37,909 nucleotides of DNA from Entamoeba histolytica HM-1:IMSS (lineage: Eukaryota; Evosea; Mastigamoebida; Endamoebidae): positions 992-38,900 of the forward strand of contig NW_001915014.1 in assembly GCF_000208925.1 (NCBI RefSeq), in the 5' to 3' direction. The notes under the pieces are model-generated. The model was given only the letters and a program-made list of their open reading frames with translations. It did not search any database and was not told the DNA's origin. This document shows positions 1 to 11,900 of the stretch, one piece after another; the stretch's first letter is position 1; each line of letters opens with the position of its first letter. Both the position numbers and the translations under genes were made by a program.

Positions 1-21
1 CTATAAAAGATAAATATTATT

Positions 22-1182
22 ATGTCTACTCTTTTATCATTTGAAGATGAAAAAAACAAAATTTTAAAAGAAATAAACAAGATCCCAGACATACGTAAAA
101 TAAATAATGACCTACAAATACGATTAAATGAATTAACAAAGCAATCTGCGGAATATTACCAATGTGCTATTAATAATTATAAAATCTGTAATGATCAAGA
201 GAAAGTCATTACCAGTTTAAAACAAGAAATTCAGGAAAACGCTAAAAATGAAGAAGAATTAAAGAAGATTAAAGAAGAACTAAAGGATATTAAAGAAAAA
301 AAAGATTCTTTAACGAAGGAATATGAACAAAAAAAACATACAATTTGTAATTTCTCACAAATTAATTCAGAATTAAATAACAAAATTAAAAATCAACAAA
401 AAGAATTTGAAGAGCAGATTAATAAAATTAAAGCCCAACAAGAAGAATATGAAAAAAGAGTTAATGAATTAAACGCTCAAAATGAAGAAATAAAACTACA
501 GTTAGAAACAAAAGATGATGAAATTAAAAATAAAGCACAAGAATTAAGTGATAAAACAAAAGAATTTGAAGAGCAGATTAATAAAATTAAAGCCCAACAA
601 GAAGAATATGAAAAAAGAGTTAATGAATTAAGTGCTCAAAATGAAGAAATAAAACAAAAATTTGAAGAATCTAAAAATGATATTAAATCATATAAAGGGA
701 TTATTGAGGGTTATGAACAACAAATAACAAATTTAAATAGTCATATAAATGAATTACAAATGCAAAAAGAAAAAGATAATAATAATCTTCAAATACTGAG
801 AGAAATACAAAAGAAAGAGAAAGAAGAAGAAAACATTAAAAATAAAAAAGAAGAAGAGGCTAGAGAAATAATAAAAAATATGAGAATTAACTCAACTGTT
901 ATAAGAAATACATCTTCTTCTCCTCTTATTTTTTATCAAAAAAGACAAAATACAAATAATACTTTTGAAGTAATGATTTATTGTAGTGATGAAAGATGTT
1001 CATTTATTGGTATTCATAATCCACAAGTTAATAGTAATAATAGATATATTAATTTACAAGTAATTCAAAACCATTTTGCTATTTTCAATTTATTACCAGG
1101 AACTTATCATGTTTGCTCTTATTCAAAAGAATCATTGGAGAATATTGGTTTTGTTGAAGTGACAATTCAACCACAAATGTAA
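22..1182 (+). CDS. Coiled-coil protein with C-terminal beta-rich domain, hypothetical
   Basis: 386 aa, function not recognised. Residues about 1-285 are a long Lys/Glu/Gln-rich coiled coil with heptad-like spacing. Residues about 290-386 are different: they contain aromatic and beta-branched residues and a few Cys, and look like a compact beta-rich domain ending in VTIQPQM. There is no signal peptide or membrane segment, so it is probably cytosolic and probably oligomeric through the coil. The coil contains a near-identical 97-nt duplication (see the repeat entry). The ATG at 22 is the first in frame and only 21 nt of upstream sequence are visible, so the promoter lies mostly outside the window. 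Proteins with a coiled coil followed by a small C-terminal domain are common in Entamoeba. Confidence is high that it is a gene and low on its role. Confidence 0.8.
   Translation: MSTLLSFEDEKNKILKEINKIPDIRKINNDLQIRLNELTKQSAEYYQCAINNYKICNDQEKVITSLKQEIQENAKNEEELKKIKEELKDIKEKKDSLTKEYEQKKHTICNFSQINSELNNKIKNQQKEFEEQINKIKAQQEEYEKRVNELNAQNEEIKLQLETKDDEIKNKAQELSDKTKEFEEQINKIKAQQEEYEKRVNELSAQNEEIKQKFEESKNDIKSYKGIIEGYEQQITNLNSHINELQMQKEKDNNNLQILREIQKKEKEEENIKNKKEEEAREIIKNMRINSTVIRNTSSSPLIFYQKRQNTNNTFEVMIYCSDERCSFIGIHNPQVNSNNRYINLQVIQNHFAIFNLLPGTYHVCSYSKESLENIGFVEVTIQPQM
400..655 (+). repeat. Spaced in-frame direct repeat inside the coiled-coil gene
   Basis: Positions 400-496 and 559-655 are copies offset by 159 nt (53 codons). 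They are identical except for two adjacent bases (473-474 versus 632-633), which change Asn to Ser. The repeated peptide starts EFEEQINKIKAQQEEYEKR. Near identity at the DNA level, including synonymous positions, points to a recent duplication or gene conversion rather than selection on the coil alone. Confidence 0.93.
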
Positions 1183-2183
1183 CCATTCTTATTAATGTTG
1201 TTTAAGTTATTAAATTTCTAAACAGCAGCATCATTTAATTCAAGTTATTAAGTAAAATTTCCTTGTTTTTTTTTACACCTCTCTTCATAGAATATAATTA
1301 ATTAATCATTTATTCATTTTGTATTTTTTTAATTATTCTCTTATAACTTTATTATTTTAATAGAAATAACCACACAAATTAATCATTATTCATGTCACTT
1401 ACATTCACATCTTTACTAACAATTTGTATAATAATTATTATCTCTACTTTTACTTTAACCTTCACCAAAGAAAGTTTATTAGAGTTATATTATTAATATA
1501 ACATTTATAAAACGAATTATTCATGTCTATATATAAATTAATGAATCAACATATCTCAAAATAAATACAACTTAAAGAGATATTTGAATGTACTATGTTC
1601 TATTTCTATAATTATTTCATGATAATAATAAGAAAATCAGTTTAAAGAAATATTATTTTTTTCAAAAGTTTAAGTCATGATGACTAACTCAAGTTTATGA
1701 AGAAATGATAATAAAGAAATGTTGGTGTTGTTATGTTATTCCTTGATGATTTTTGTTTTTCATTCATATTTTTATTTTATAAGTTTTGAAAATGGTTTAA
1801 TTATAATATAATTTACTAGTTCATTTGTGTAATTTCAATTTATTTTTTGTTATTCTTATCCATTTCCTTTCTTATTCATTTTCTTTCTTCATCATAATGT
1901 TAAGAGAGTATAATTAGTGTTATCAATCATTTTGTTTATATACAATATGTTTTGTGAAATGGTAAATTATTGTTAAATTATAAACAATCGTTATATTTAA
2001 TAGTTTGACTGTTTACATGAAGTTAAAATGAATAAAACGATAGAAACAAATGACTGTAACAATAAACCAGTTATGTGGTGATGATATTCATAAATGATAA
2101 GGAGTTGGTGAATATTATAAACATCACCATAATTCGATAGTCGGATTAATAAAATAGATCTCATCTCATTATTTGTTTATTTC
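1183..2183. other. Gene-poor A/T-rich intergenic region
   Basis: About 1 kb without a convincing gene. The only item noticed is a 34-codon ORF at 1392-1496 (+), starting MSLTFTSLLTICIIIIIS, that would be a single membrane-spanning peptide. Base composition alone could produce it, so it is not called as a gene. No RNA gene or mobile element was seen. The last 100 nt serve as the upstream region of the gene at 2184. Confidence 0.5.
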
Positions 2184-2840
2184 ATGAAGAAATCAGTAGG
2201 TGGACATTGTTTCAAAAGAAATAAGAAAGAAAGTCGACCATATTATTATTATCAAGAAGGAAATGAAGTTGGGATTATAGTAGGATTACTTAATGTAAAT
2301 GGATATGATGTAATTTTGAAATGGAAAGGAGTTAGTGATGGAAAGTCATATTGTTTTGGTGATTTTGAAGAGATACGAGGAATGCACCAAATACGACAAA
2401 AGGATATTTTAGAAATATACCAAAAGAAATTAAAAGAGATGCATAACACAATGGATGAGTCTGAAATAAAGAAAAGAGTAAGTTATTTGATGATGAAGAT
2501 GATTTGTGAATGGGTTAATGAAGAAATGATAAATGAACTCCACATTACATTGAAACAATCAAGATTCTTTGGGATTAAATCAATTGAAATTAATAGAATC
2601 GCAATTGAAAATGAACTAACAAGGGCATTCGGAATAGCAATAAGAAAATTGTTATCAAAACATATCATTTCAGAAGCAATTCAATATAAAGATGGCGATA
2701 ATTTAAGTCCTTCACATTTAATTAAGAAGTACAATCCACAGATAATGAAATTGTTTAAACAAATAAAAGAAAGAACATTAATTAATATTAATGAGAATGA
2801 AGAAGATAATTCAGACACAGTGATTGATGATAGAAATTAA
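2184..2840 (+). CDS. Hypothetical 218-aa protein
   Basis: Not recognised. The N-terminus is basic and Tyr-rich (a YYYYQEGNEVG stretch near residue 20) and is followed by a short beta-like segment around residues 28-60 (GIIVGLLNVNGYDVILKWKG). That segment faintly recalls small Tudor/chromo-like barrels, but I cannot assign it. Residues about 70-195 look all-helical and charged, and the tail is acidic (NENEEDNSD). There is no signal peptide or membrane segment. The ATG at 2184 is the first in frame. The gene stands alone between two roughly 1 kb gaps. Codon use (Lys AAA/AAG, Glu GAA, Ile ATT) matches the neighbouring genes, which supports a real gene. Confidence 0.72.
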   Translation: MKKSVGGHCFKRNKKESRPYYYYQEGNEVGIIVGLLNVNGYDVILKWKGVSDGKSYCFGDFEEIRGMHQIRQKDILEIYQKKLKEMHNTMDESEIKKRVSYLMMKMICEWVNEEMINELHITLKQSRFFGIKSIEINRIAIENELTRAFGIAIRKLLSKHIISEAIQYKDGDNLSPSHLIKKYNPQIMKLFKQIKERTLININENEEDNSDTVIDDRN

Positions 2841-3740
2841 ATATGACATAATAAAACAAGAGAGATATATGAATTTTGAAATAAAAAAGAAAATATCAAA
2901 TAAGATGGTTATTAAGTCATGTTTTTTTGTTTAAATTCATAATAACTAGACATTAAAGTATCGTTTTATATAATTAAACATAAATAGAAAAATGAATCAA
3001 ATGATAAGGTTAATAGTTGATTCAAAAAATAAAAATAGATGAAAAGAAGATAGTCATTTAAAGCAAATTACAACTCAAATAGAAAAGGAGTTAAAGATAA
3101 AAATAATATTCAAGTTGATTGAGTATAAACATTAATGAAATGAAATATTTTATTTACTCCTAAATATAATAAGAAAAAAAATAGTTGAAATAGGTGAATA
3201 AAGATATAAAATTAAAATTAAATTACTAAACAATAATAATTGAAGATATGATAAATAATAGCAGATAATATGGATAATAAATTCATATAATAAATGGTAT
3301 AATAAACAATGAATTATCTATGGATTATAATATTGAATTATTATATTTTAAAAAATTTAAGAAAAATATAGATTAACAATAATTTAATATAATAACTGTT
3401 ATTTTATTAAATAACTGATTAGATTAAGATTATTGATGTTAATATAATTTAATAACAATCAATAATGATGATACATAATGGCAAACACTAAACAATACAT
3501 AAAATGATTAGAATTATAAATAATAAAATGAATATACTGTTGAAATACCATAATGAGTAAAACAACTACACATGGAGTGTAATATAAAATTAATCAATAT
3601 TTTGTGTCAATACTGAAACATTAAATATTATTTCACAATACATTAGGAATAATAAACAATAATTCATAAATGTTGTTCATGTCGTTAATCATTTTGATCT
3701 TCATATCTAATTAAATTGTAGATAAAATAAACAATAAAAA
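2841..3740. other. Gene-poor A/T-rich intergenic region
   Basis: About 0.9 kb between two genes that point towards each other, so it holds two 3' ends. It is dominated by A/T runs such as repeated ATAATAA and TTAATA words. No ORF of note, RNA gene or mobile element was seen. Confidence 0.5.
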
Positions 3741-4766
3741 TTATTTCATTTCAATTACAATGATTCGTTTAGGTGTGAAATTATAGTTTCCACAAAGTGC
3801 ATTTCTTATTCCTTCATATTCAAAAGATTCTTGTTTGCTATAAGAGATTTCCTTACCTTGTTCTTTGTGAATACTAATGTCATACCCACCATTCCCAATT
3901 CCAAACAACCAATCAGTTGTTTGGTTATTTAAATAAAATGCATATTCTGGTTGTTTAATATTGAATTTCATCATTCCTTCAATTCTTCCATTTGATTCTA
4001 ATGAAAATACAAATGATTTTGAATCATTTATAAAATCACCAACTTTATCAATTTTAGAATTAACATATCCTCCAAATTGATTTCCTCTTGAATCTTCAAT
4101 AACAATTATTATATGTTCTTTATTCATTATTCTTTGATCAAATACTGATGTGTCTTTATTCCAATCATCAATATTTGAATCAAATAATATATTTCCTAGT
4201 TTTCTATTTGTCCATTCTTCTATCTGTTGAATTTCTTCCACTTTTATCATTCCTTGTGCCTTTTTTATTATCTTCTTTCTTTCTAAATAATCACTATATT
4301 GCTTTTCCCATTCTTCTTTATTCTTATTAAATTTTTCTTTAATATGATCTGTTTCTTTTGGTGTTCTGAATAGTTTGTCTTTCATTATCATTTCTTCAAT
4401 TGAAATGATTTTACCTATTAATTCATTCCGTGTTTTACTTAGTGTTTCTTCATCACTATTACATTCTTTTATGATTCTTGTCATTTGTTTCTTCATTATT
4501 TCTATTTGGTTGATTGTTTCTTGACTTTTTTCTATCACTAATTTTCTTCTCCTTTCGGTTTCATCAATCCTATCAAATATTCCTTCTCCTCTTTTAATTG
4601 CTTGTTCATATGTTTCATCTGGTTTTATTTCAAATACTTCATTTTTAATACTTCCTAAATAATATTGATAATTCTTAGTAGTATCATCAATTGATTGTTG
4701 AATGTTTGGAAGTGTTTCTACTACTTCTTTAATTAATTGATTATTCTTTTTTATTAACTCTTCCAT
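3741..4766 (-). CDS. TLDc-domain protein with N-terminal coiled coil
   Basis: 341 aa. Residues about 1-190 are a charged helical/coiled-coil region. Residues about 195-341 resemble the TLDc fold, with FGGYVNSKI, then a SFVFSLESNG strand, then WLFGIGNGGYDISI, and finally SYSKQESFEY before a C-terminal strand RIIVIEM. TLDc proteins elsewhere are linked to oxidative-stress resistance and V-ATPase regulation, and Entamoeba carries many diverged coiled-coil/TLDc proteins. A specific role here cannot be read from sequence. There is no signal peptide or membrane segment. The start at 4766 is the first ATG. Domain call is fairly confident, function is not. Confidence 0.75.
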   Translation of the reverse strand: MEELIKKNNQLIKEVVETLPNIQQSIDDTTKNYQYYLGSIKNEVFEIKPDETYEQAIKRGEGIFDRIDETERRRKLVIEKSQETINQIEIMKKQMTRIIKECNSDEETLSKTRNELIGKIISIEEMIMKDKLFRTPKETDHIKEKFNKNKEEWEKQYSDYLERKKIIKKAQGMIKVEEIQQIEEWTNRKLGNILFDSNIDDWNKDTSVFDQRIMNKEHIIIVIEDSRGNQFGGYVNSKIDKVGDFINDSKSFVFSLESNGRIEGMMKFNIKQPEYAFYLNNQTTDWLFGIGNGGYDISIHKEQGKEISYSKQESFEYEGIRNALCGNYNFTPKRIIVIEMK

Positions 4767-6035
4767 TTTAATTTAATTTGATGTTTATAAGTTCAAAATA
4801 TGGATGTTTAAATAGTTAATCCACGTTATTAACACTTAAATTTATATGGTTTTCAATAATCCAATTATTCAAAAATAAACTCCAAACAAAACAATATCCC
4901 TTAATTATTTTATACTTATTTTTTTTATTCATTACTTTGATAACATTAGAAGATTTGTGAATGTTTTTGTATGTACGTTTCATTTGTTTAATTCATTCAT
5001 TTTTATTAATTTGAAAATGGTAATACATTTTTCTTTCTTTTTTTGTTGTGGTGTTGTTTATACTTCCCCTGAAAAAGTGAGGTTAAAAAGAAAGTAGCAA
5101 CTACTTCTATTATGTTTTATTTTTATTAAATTATTACTTACAAACCTAAAAAAGATTAATTAACAAGACTAGCCTTAGTTGATAATATGATATGGAGGAC
5201 AAGTTATTTAATTTTATTTAAATCATTTATATCTTCTATAAAGAGTGTTTTAATATAAAAGTTAGTACAAGATAAATTTTTTAATAACTCATAACCATTT
5301 TTTTAATTAAAAAATTTGTTTATATTCACTTATTATTATTCATATATTTATTAGGAAAATAAAAAAATGTTAATATTACTTTGCTTACATCTATTACAAA
5401 CTAGATTTTGTTTTGATTATAATGGGTTAATAAAACATAACTAAAAGAAAAGGAGAATATTACACTAATAATATACATTATTAAAAATAATGAATAAAAG
5501 TAGTAGAATAACAAGTTAAATTATCTATTAAAATAACCTTTAACTCCAAAGTATTTTAAATAATTATTTCTAAGATTTTCTATTAAACTAAAAAAAGAAA
5601 ATATTTTTGATTGATAGAATGTAAGTTTAACTAAAAAGTAATGAAACCAAATAAAGGAAAAAAGGTTGAATATTAGAAAGTATGTTATAGCTATATTTTT
5701 TTAATAGAAAATCAATAAAAAAAAAAACTGTTAATTAAAATTTTTCTCCATTAAATATTTTATTTAAAAAAAATTATTTTATTTTGAAATAATGTTATAT
5801 ATATAGTTTATTTTAGTATTTACAAATTATCACCATTTAAGTTTGTTTTGTATTGTTTTATTAACCTCAGAAATTAATTACAAAATATAAAAGGTTTATG
5901 AGCGAAAAAAAAATAAGGGAAATAACAATTTAAAGACAAAAAAGTTTATATAAAAATTAAAAACGATAATTAACAGAAAAATTAAAAAAAATAATAAAGA
6001 ACTAAATAAATAAAATAATAAGAAAAAATTAAAAA
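4767..6035. other. A/T-rich intergenic region between divergent genes
   Basis: About 1.27 kb between the starts of the TLDc gene (-) and the Rho GEF gene (+). Long A and T runs predominate. A slightly GC-richer patch lies near 5040-5100, but I could not assign it to an RNA or element. A GAACT box lies at about 5999-6003, some 32 nt before the GEF start, and may be part of its promoter. No gene was found. Confidence 0.45.
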
Positions 6036-7616
6036 ATGTCAACGTTAAGAAGTAGTACGTTTCAATTAGAACAACCAGATTTTATTGGAGATGAACGTCC
6101 TATGCCAAAAACTCCAAGGACGATGACATCTATTTCAAAAGGAAAGATAGATATGAGTGGAAGAAAACCATTACCGAAAGGGAAGATGACGAGATCTACA
6201 GTTGCAACGATAGCAAAATACCAAGATATTGAAGTAGAAAATCCAGATAATTCATATAATGAAGATAAAGAATGGAAAAATGAAGGGACAAGTCAATGGG
6301 TTGTAATCAAAAAGAATAAAAATATACAAATGAAATTAAACTTTTTAATGGACAGATCATGTAAAGTTAAACAAGATCTTAAATCAAAAAGAAATGTATT
6401 AATGTCTGAAATGAGAAAAGTTCCAGGTCTTATTATTAATGAACTTATTCAATATTATTATGAACCACATCAACATGATTTAACTACTGATACAGAAGAT
6501 TTTGATTTATATGAAAAAATGAAAACATTTCAAATGGATGATAAGCATAGACTTCATTATAAAAATGTAGTTAATGAATTAGTTAATACAGAGAAAACAT
6601 ATATTCAAGGATTAGACATTATAATAGATGTGTATCTTGATACATTAATTGGGTCATCAAAAAAACTAGCAAAAGAATTAACTCCAATTAAAGATCAAAT
6701 TAGTTTAATATTACGTTCACATCAAGAACTTTTAAAAGAACTTTTAGGTGCATTAATTAAAAATGGTGAATGTCCTTTAATAGGTGATATTATTGTTAAT
6801 TTCTCTCCATCATTAGAAGATTGTGCAAAGTATATATTTAATTATCCTACATATTTAGAAAAGATTACATCAATTATGGATAGTTCTGCTATTTCTCTAA
6901 CTTCTAAAAAAGCAGAAGATTATAGAAATTCACATCAAAATTGTTACGTCCAAAATATTCAACAATATTTAATTACTCCTATTCAAAGAATTCCTAGATA
7001 TGTACTTTTAATATCTGATTTATTAAGAAATATCTCTATGGTATTTGGTGATGCTCCAAGACTTATTGAAGCTCATAAAGCTATTAAAAAAGTGGCTACA
7101 ACAATTAATGAAAAGGGGCATGAATATGAAGCCGATGAAAAATTAGCATTTGTAAAAACATTACTTACTAACTTTACTCCTAAAGAAATTAAAAGAGAGT
7201 TTATTTGTTGTGGACCTATGTATGTTGTAAACGATAGAGTTTCTTTACCAACTGTTTGGAAATATTTCTTTTTATTTAGTGATATTCTTGTTGTTACAGA
7301 AGTTATTCAATTACAAGGAAAAAGTATTAAAGATAGAACAGAAACTTTGTTTGAATCATTACTAAGAATTCCTGAATTAAAAGACCTCCATGACTCTAAA
7401 TTTGAAGTAGAACAAATTATTAGATTTTATAATGACACTACAGTAGAAGTTGAAGAAGATACTAAATTTGTTCATAATATGTTTACAATTAAAGAAAATA
7501 ATAATGATTTACTTTCTGAAACAATTTCTTTAGCTTCTACAATGAGTGATTGTTCTATTGCTTGGTTTACTGCAATTAAATCAGTTTTAAAACATTTTAT
7601 GACATCAGAAGATTAA
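6036..7616 (+). CDS. Rho guanine nucleotide exchange factor (DH-PH)
   Basis: 526 aa. Residues about 1-165 are a basic, Ser/Thr/Pro-containing N-terminal region. A Dbl-homology domain follows at about 167-355: CR1 holds VNELVNTEKTYIQGLDII, and CR3 holds the family hallmark ITPIQRIPRYVLLISDLL at about 313-330. A pleckstrin-homology domain follows at about 385-520, with VWKYFFLFSDILVVTE strands and the typical C-terminal helix containing Trp (AWFTAIKSVL). DH-PH proteins load GTP onto Rho/Rac GTPases and so steer actin, motility and phagocytosis. Entamoeba has a large set of them. The exact GTPase cannot be told from sequence. The start is the first ATG, after a pure A/T leader with a GAACT box. 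Confidence 0.93.
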   Translation: MSTLRSSTFQLEQPDFIGDERPMPKTPRTMTSISKGKIDMSGRKPLPKGKMTRSTVATIAKYQDIEVENPDNSYNEDKEWKNEGTSQWVVIKKNKNIQMKLNFLMDRSCKVKQDLKSKRNVLMSEMRKVPGLIINELIQYYYEPHQHDLTTDTEDFDLYEKMKTFQMDDKHRLHYKNVVNELVNTEKTYIQGLDIIIDVYLDTLIGSSKKLAKELTPIKDQISLILRSHQELLKELLGALIKNGECPLIGDIIVNFSPSLEDCAKYIFNYPTYLEKITSIMDSSAISLTSKKAEDYRNSHQNCYVQNIQQYLITPIQRIPRYVLLISDLLRNISMVFGDAPRLIEAHKAIKKVATTINEKGHEYEADEKLAFVKTLLTNFTPKEIKREFICCGPMYVVNDRVSLPTVWKYFFLFSDILVVTEVIQLQGKSIKDRTETLFESLLRIPELKDLHDSKFEVEQIIRFYNDTTVEVEEDTKFVHNMFTIKENNNDLLSETISLASTMSDCSIAWFTAIKSVLKHFMTSED

Positions 7617-8981
7617 CTGTTTTTCATTAATTGCTATAGTATCACTTTTAATTCAATTATTTCTCTCCATTTTTTTATTAAAATAAAATAACTCTTCTTT
7701 CAAATTTAATTTTTGTATTAATTAAAGAATCTAAGTTTTTAATTTTAAATTAAAAACATCAATTTATTTCCATTTATAACAAATAAGAGCATCTTTTATT
7801 AGGATTCTTTATACCGATTTTTAATAATATTTAGTCTTATTAATGTTACATTCTTTTCTCTAGATCATTATTTTTCTTATGAATTACTTTGAAAAATATA
7901 ATTCTATAAAATAATTAATTATCTTCTTTTTTTTAAATTCAAATCATAATTGAATTGTTGAGATTATTTTCTCTATGTTTGAACTTCGTTAAATTAGTTA
8001 GAAAAATCTTATTTTTAGTACAAAATCTTTAAGTTAATTAATAGGTATTGGTGTGTTAACTAGAAAATGAAATATTTTTTAATGTAACAAGACATTTAAT
8101 GCAAATAAACTTTTTTGTTACAAGTATCAACAAATGATATGAAAATAAAGAATAAACTATAATGACAATAAGACAACCTTATTAACTACATAAAGAGAAA
8201 GTATTATTAAACATGTTTTTATAGCTAGACTGATAAAATAAAAAAGTTTTATGAATTGTTATATTATCTTCGTTAATCTCTCATATATAATTCTTGGATA
8301 TTAATTGTGGTACTTAGTGGTATTTATTTAAAAAAAAACTTAATTATCTTAATTATATGTTTCAATCTTTTTAATTTCATATTAACTAAAATCTATTTTA
8401 TCCTCTTTATCACTCTATTTTCTTTATTCCATAAAGTATTTATTAAATTAAATACTTCATTTTTATCTATTAAACAACACGAGGTTTGTGTTAATATTTT
8501 TGTCTTATTTATTCCTTTTATTCAGGATATCCACAAAACAAAATCTTTTTCTTTTAACAAAATAAGATAAGAAAGAACTTTCTTTGAAATGTTAATGAAC
8601 AATTGTTTCAATGCTTTATACTTGAAATGCCATTAAAATAATTCTATTTACAAAATAAGATTCTTCTATATTCAATAAAATTACTCTTTAATTCCATTTT
8701 TTTTTTTTTGAAAAGTTCAAAAAAATAGTAAATTACTAAGTAAATTACAACAGAATATTTTCGAATAGTTATAAACATTGTTTGTTTTATACAATAGTTG
8801 GCATCTTGTCATTCATTATTAACAATTATTTCTAATTGCTTTTGAGTGGTATGAAAGGATTTTATTTAATAAGAAATTATCAATGAATGATTCTCATTTC
8901 AAAGTTTTTAACTCTGAAATATTATAACCTATTCTATTTAAAGCATTATTCTATGAACTTTTTATTCAAACTTACTTAAAT
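7617..8981. other. A/T-rich intergenic region
   Basis: About 1.36 kb. It contains one open frame at 8307-8570 that starts with GTG, has no internal Met and reads as a Phe/Ile/Leu string, as expected from T-rich DNA, so it is not called. The last 50 nt are the promoter of the next gene (separate entry). Nothing else is recognisable. Confidence 0.5.
8935..8969 (+). promoter_or_regulatory. Three-part Entamoeba core promoter of the GlpA-like fusion gene
   Basis: TATTTAAAG lies at 8935-8943, a GAAC box (TATGAACTT) at 8952-8960 and an initiator-like TTTATTCAA at 8961-8969, followed by the ATG at 8982. Order and spacing match the described Entamoeba class: a TATA-like element about 30 nt upstream of the start site, GAAC in between, and an AAAAATTCA-type initiator. 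It implies a 5' UTR of only some 15 nt. Confidence 0.82.
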
Positions 8982-11900
8982 ATGTCTTCTTATGATATAG
9001 TCATTATTGGAGCTGGTTGCACTGGTGCTTGTTGTGCAATGGAATTGTCTAAATACAAGAACCTTAAGATTGCCTTGTTAGAAAAGGCTAGAGATGTTTC
9101 TACTGGAGCTACTTCTGCTAATTCTGGTATTGTTCATTGTGGTATTGATACTACATTAGAAACATTGAAAGGAAGACTTGTAGTAAGAGGAAATACTCTT
9201 ATCCATGAACTTCAACCAAAACTTAACTTTGGTCTTACTACTTGTGGAGAGTTGATGGTTGCTAAAACTGATGAAGAAATACCCAATTTAAATAAATATA
9301 TGGAAATTGCTAAAACTAAAAATGTTCCAGTTGAGTTATGGGATTATGAAAAAATTCATAAAGAAGAACCAAATCTCAGTGAAAATATCAAGAAAGCTAT
9401 TTATTGTCCAACTACTTCTGTTCTTGATCCTTATGAATTTACTATTGCTACTTGTCTTACTGCTAAGGCTAATGGTGTTCATATCTATACATCTACTACT
9501 GTTAATGGAATTAAGAAGATTGATAATGGATATGAAGTTGTTTGTGAAAATGGAAAGAAGTTTATTGCTAAAGTTTTATTAAATTGTGCTGGTGTTTTTG
9601 CTTCACAAGTCTCAGAAATGTTATATCCAGCTGATTTCCATATTACAGCAAGAAAAGGAGAAGAATATTTGTTAGATAGAAAGTTACAAGGAATGGTTAA
9701 ACATGTTATTTTCCCATGTCCAACAGGAGTAACAAAAGGTACTCTTATTATTCCAACAGTTGATGGTACTATCATGGTTGGACCAAACGCTGATATTCAA
9801 GACTCTTACACTGATGCAACAACAACCAGTGAAGGATTAAAAAAAGTATTTGACCTTGCAAAATTACTTGTTCCAACAATTAATAATATGGATGTCATTT
9901 CTGCATTTGCTGGATTAAGACCTGCAATTATTGAACATAATGATTTTGTTATTAGAGAGAATGAGAAATTCCCATGCTTCATTGAAGTTGTTGGTATTCA
10001 ATCACCAGGACTTACTGCATCACCAGCTATTGCTGAATATACTAAAAATATCTTTATTGAAGCTGTTAAAAAGTCACATCCAGAGATTGTATTAGAAGAG
10101 AAGAGTGATTTCAAATATGTACCATTAAGTAAGAAATTCAGAAATATGAATGATTCTGAAAGAGCTGAAGCTGCTAAAAAAGATGCAGCATATTCTAAAA
10201 TTGTTTGTGTCTGTGAAAAAGTTACAGAAGGAGATGTCAATGCTGCTATTGATGAAGGTGCTAGAACTGTAGATGCAATTAAATTAAGAACAAGAGCTGG
10301 TATGGGAAGATGCCAAGGATCATATTGTACTCCAAGAGTCATGGAAATTCTTTCAAAACGATTGAATATTCCAATGACTGCTGTTGCAAAGAATTATCCA
10401 GGATCAGAAATAGCACCATACATTGCTGGTGGAGAAGAAAAGAAACTTACAGAAGAATATCCATCATGGGAAACAATCCCAAACCCACATATTACCAAAC
10501 CATGTAATGGTGAAACTATTGAACGAAAAGAATTTGATATTGTAGTAGTTGGAGGTGGACCATCTGGACTTGCAGCAGCCAAAGCAGCACTTGAAACAAA
10601 GAAAGATCTTAAGGTTGCTGTTATTGAACGTATGGAAAGAGTTGGAGGGGTTTTATTACAATGCATTCATTCGGGATTTGGACTTGGAAGATACGGAGAA
10701 GAATTGACAGGACCAGAATATGCATATAGACTTGGTGAAGAAACAGAAGCTGCAGGAGCAGTACTTATGGTAAATACATATGTTACTGATGTTGAAAATA
10801 AAGGAGAAGAATATGTTGTTAAAGCAGTTGTTTATGGAACAGCACCAGTTGAAATTCATGCTAAGAAATGTATCTTTACAGTTGGATGTCGTGAAAGATC
10901 AAGATTTGGTATTAAAGTAGCAGGTACTCGATGTGCAGGTGTTATGACAGCAGGACTTGCACAAGCATTAGTTAATTATAAAGGAATTCTTCCAGGAAAG
11001 AAAGTTGTAATTCAAGGATCTGGAGATATTGGATTGATTATGGCAAGAAGAATGGCTCTTGAAGGAGCTAAAGTACTTGGAGTATATGAAATTCTTCCAA
11101 AAATATCAGGTTTACAAAGAAATGTAGTACAATGTTGTAAAGATTTTAATATTCCAATTCATTTGTCAGAAGTTGTTACTAGAATTAATGGATATCCACG
11201 TATTACATCAGTGATAATGACAAAATGTGATCCAAAGACACTTGCACCAATTGCAGGAACAGAATATGAAATTGAGTGTGATTGTCTCTTATTATCTGTT
11301 GGACTTATTCCACTGCCAGATTTAACTCAACAAGCTGGACATAATGTACAATTAAATCCAAGAACTAGAGGACCAATTGTTGATGGATTTAGATGTGTTG
11401 AAAAAGGAATTTATGCAGCTGGTAATCAATTACATGTACATGATCTTGCAGATGAAGCATCTAATGAAGGAGCTATTGCAGGAGAAGCTGCAGCACTTTC
11501 ATTAGGAGGAGAAAAAGAAGCAATTAAAGTTATTCCAGCACCAGAACTTCTTTATTGTGTACCAGAAAGAGTAGTTATTAGTGATAAGAAACAAAAATTA
11601 TCATTTAGATTTAGACAAGATTTTGGAAGTGCACATGTTATAGCAAAAATAGGAGAAACTATTATTGGAGAAGAAGAAATTGAACATGCTATTCCAGCAG
11701 AAATGGGACATGTTTGGGTAATTCCTAAAGATTGTCAAATTGGACAAGAAGTTACACTTACAGTTATTCCTAAAGCACATGAAGAAGTAACAGAACAAAA
11801 AGAAGGAGAAATAGTAAAACATATGAATTGTATTGTATGTCCAAGAGGATGTCCAATTGAAGTTAAGATTGATGCTAAATCAAATGAAATTACATCAATT

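Noticed and set aside
1392..1496. 34-codon membrane-peptide ORF
   Set aside because: Too short, T-rich and isolated; no evidence beyond an ATG and a hydrophobic run.
8307..8570. 87-aa hydrophobic open frame
   Set aside because: Starts at GTG, has no internal Met, and consists mostly of Phe/Ile/Leu/Lys as expected from T/A-rich DNA. No promoter elements.
9307..9582. Alternative frames within the fusion flavoprotein (also 9485-9775, 9998-10342 and 10394-10666)
   Set aside because: All lie inside a continuous 1066-codon gene with strong motifs.
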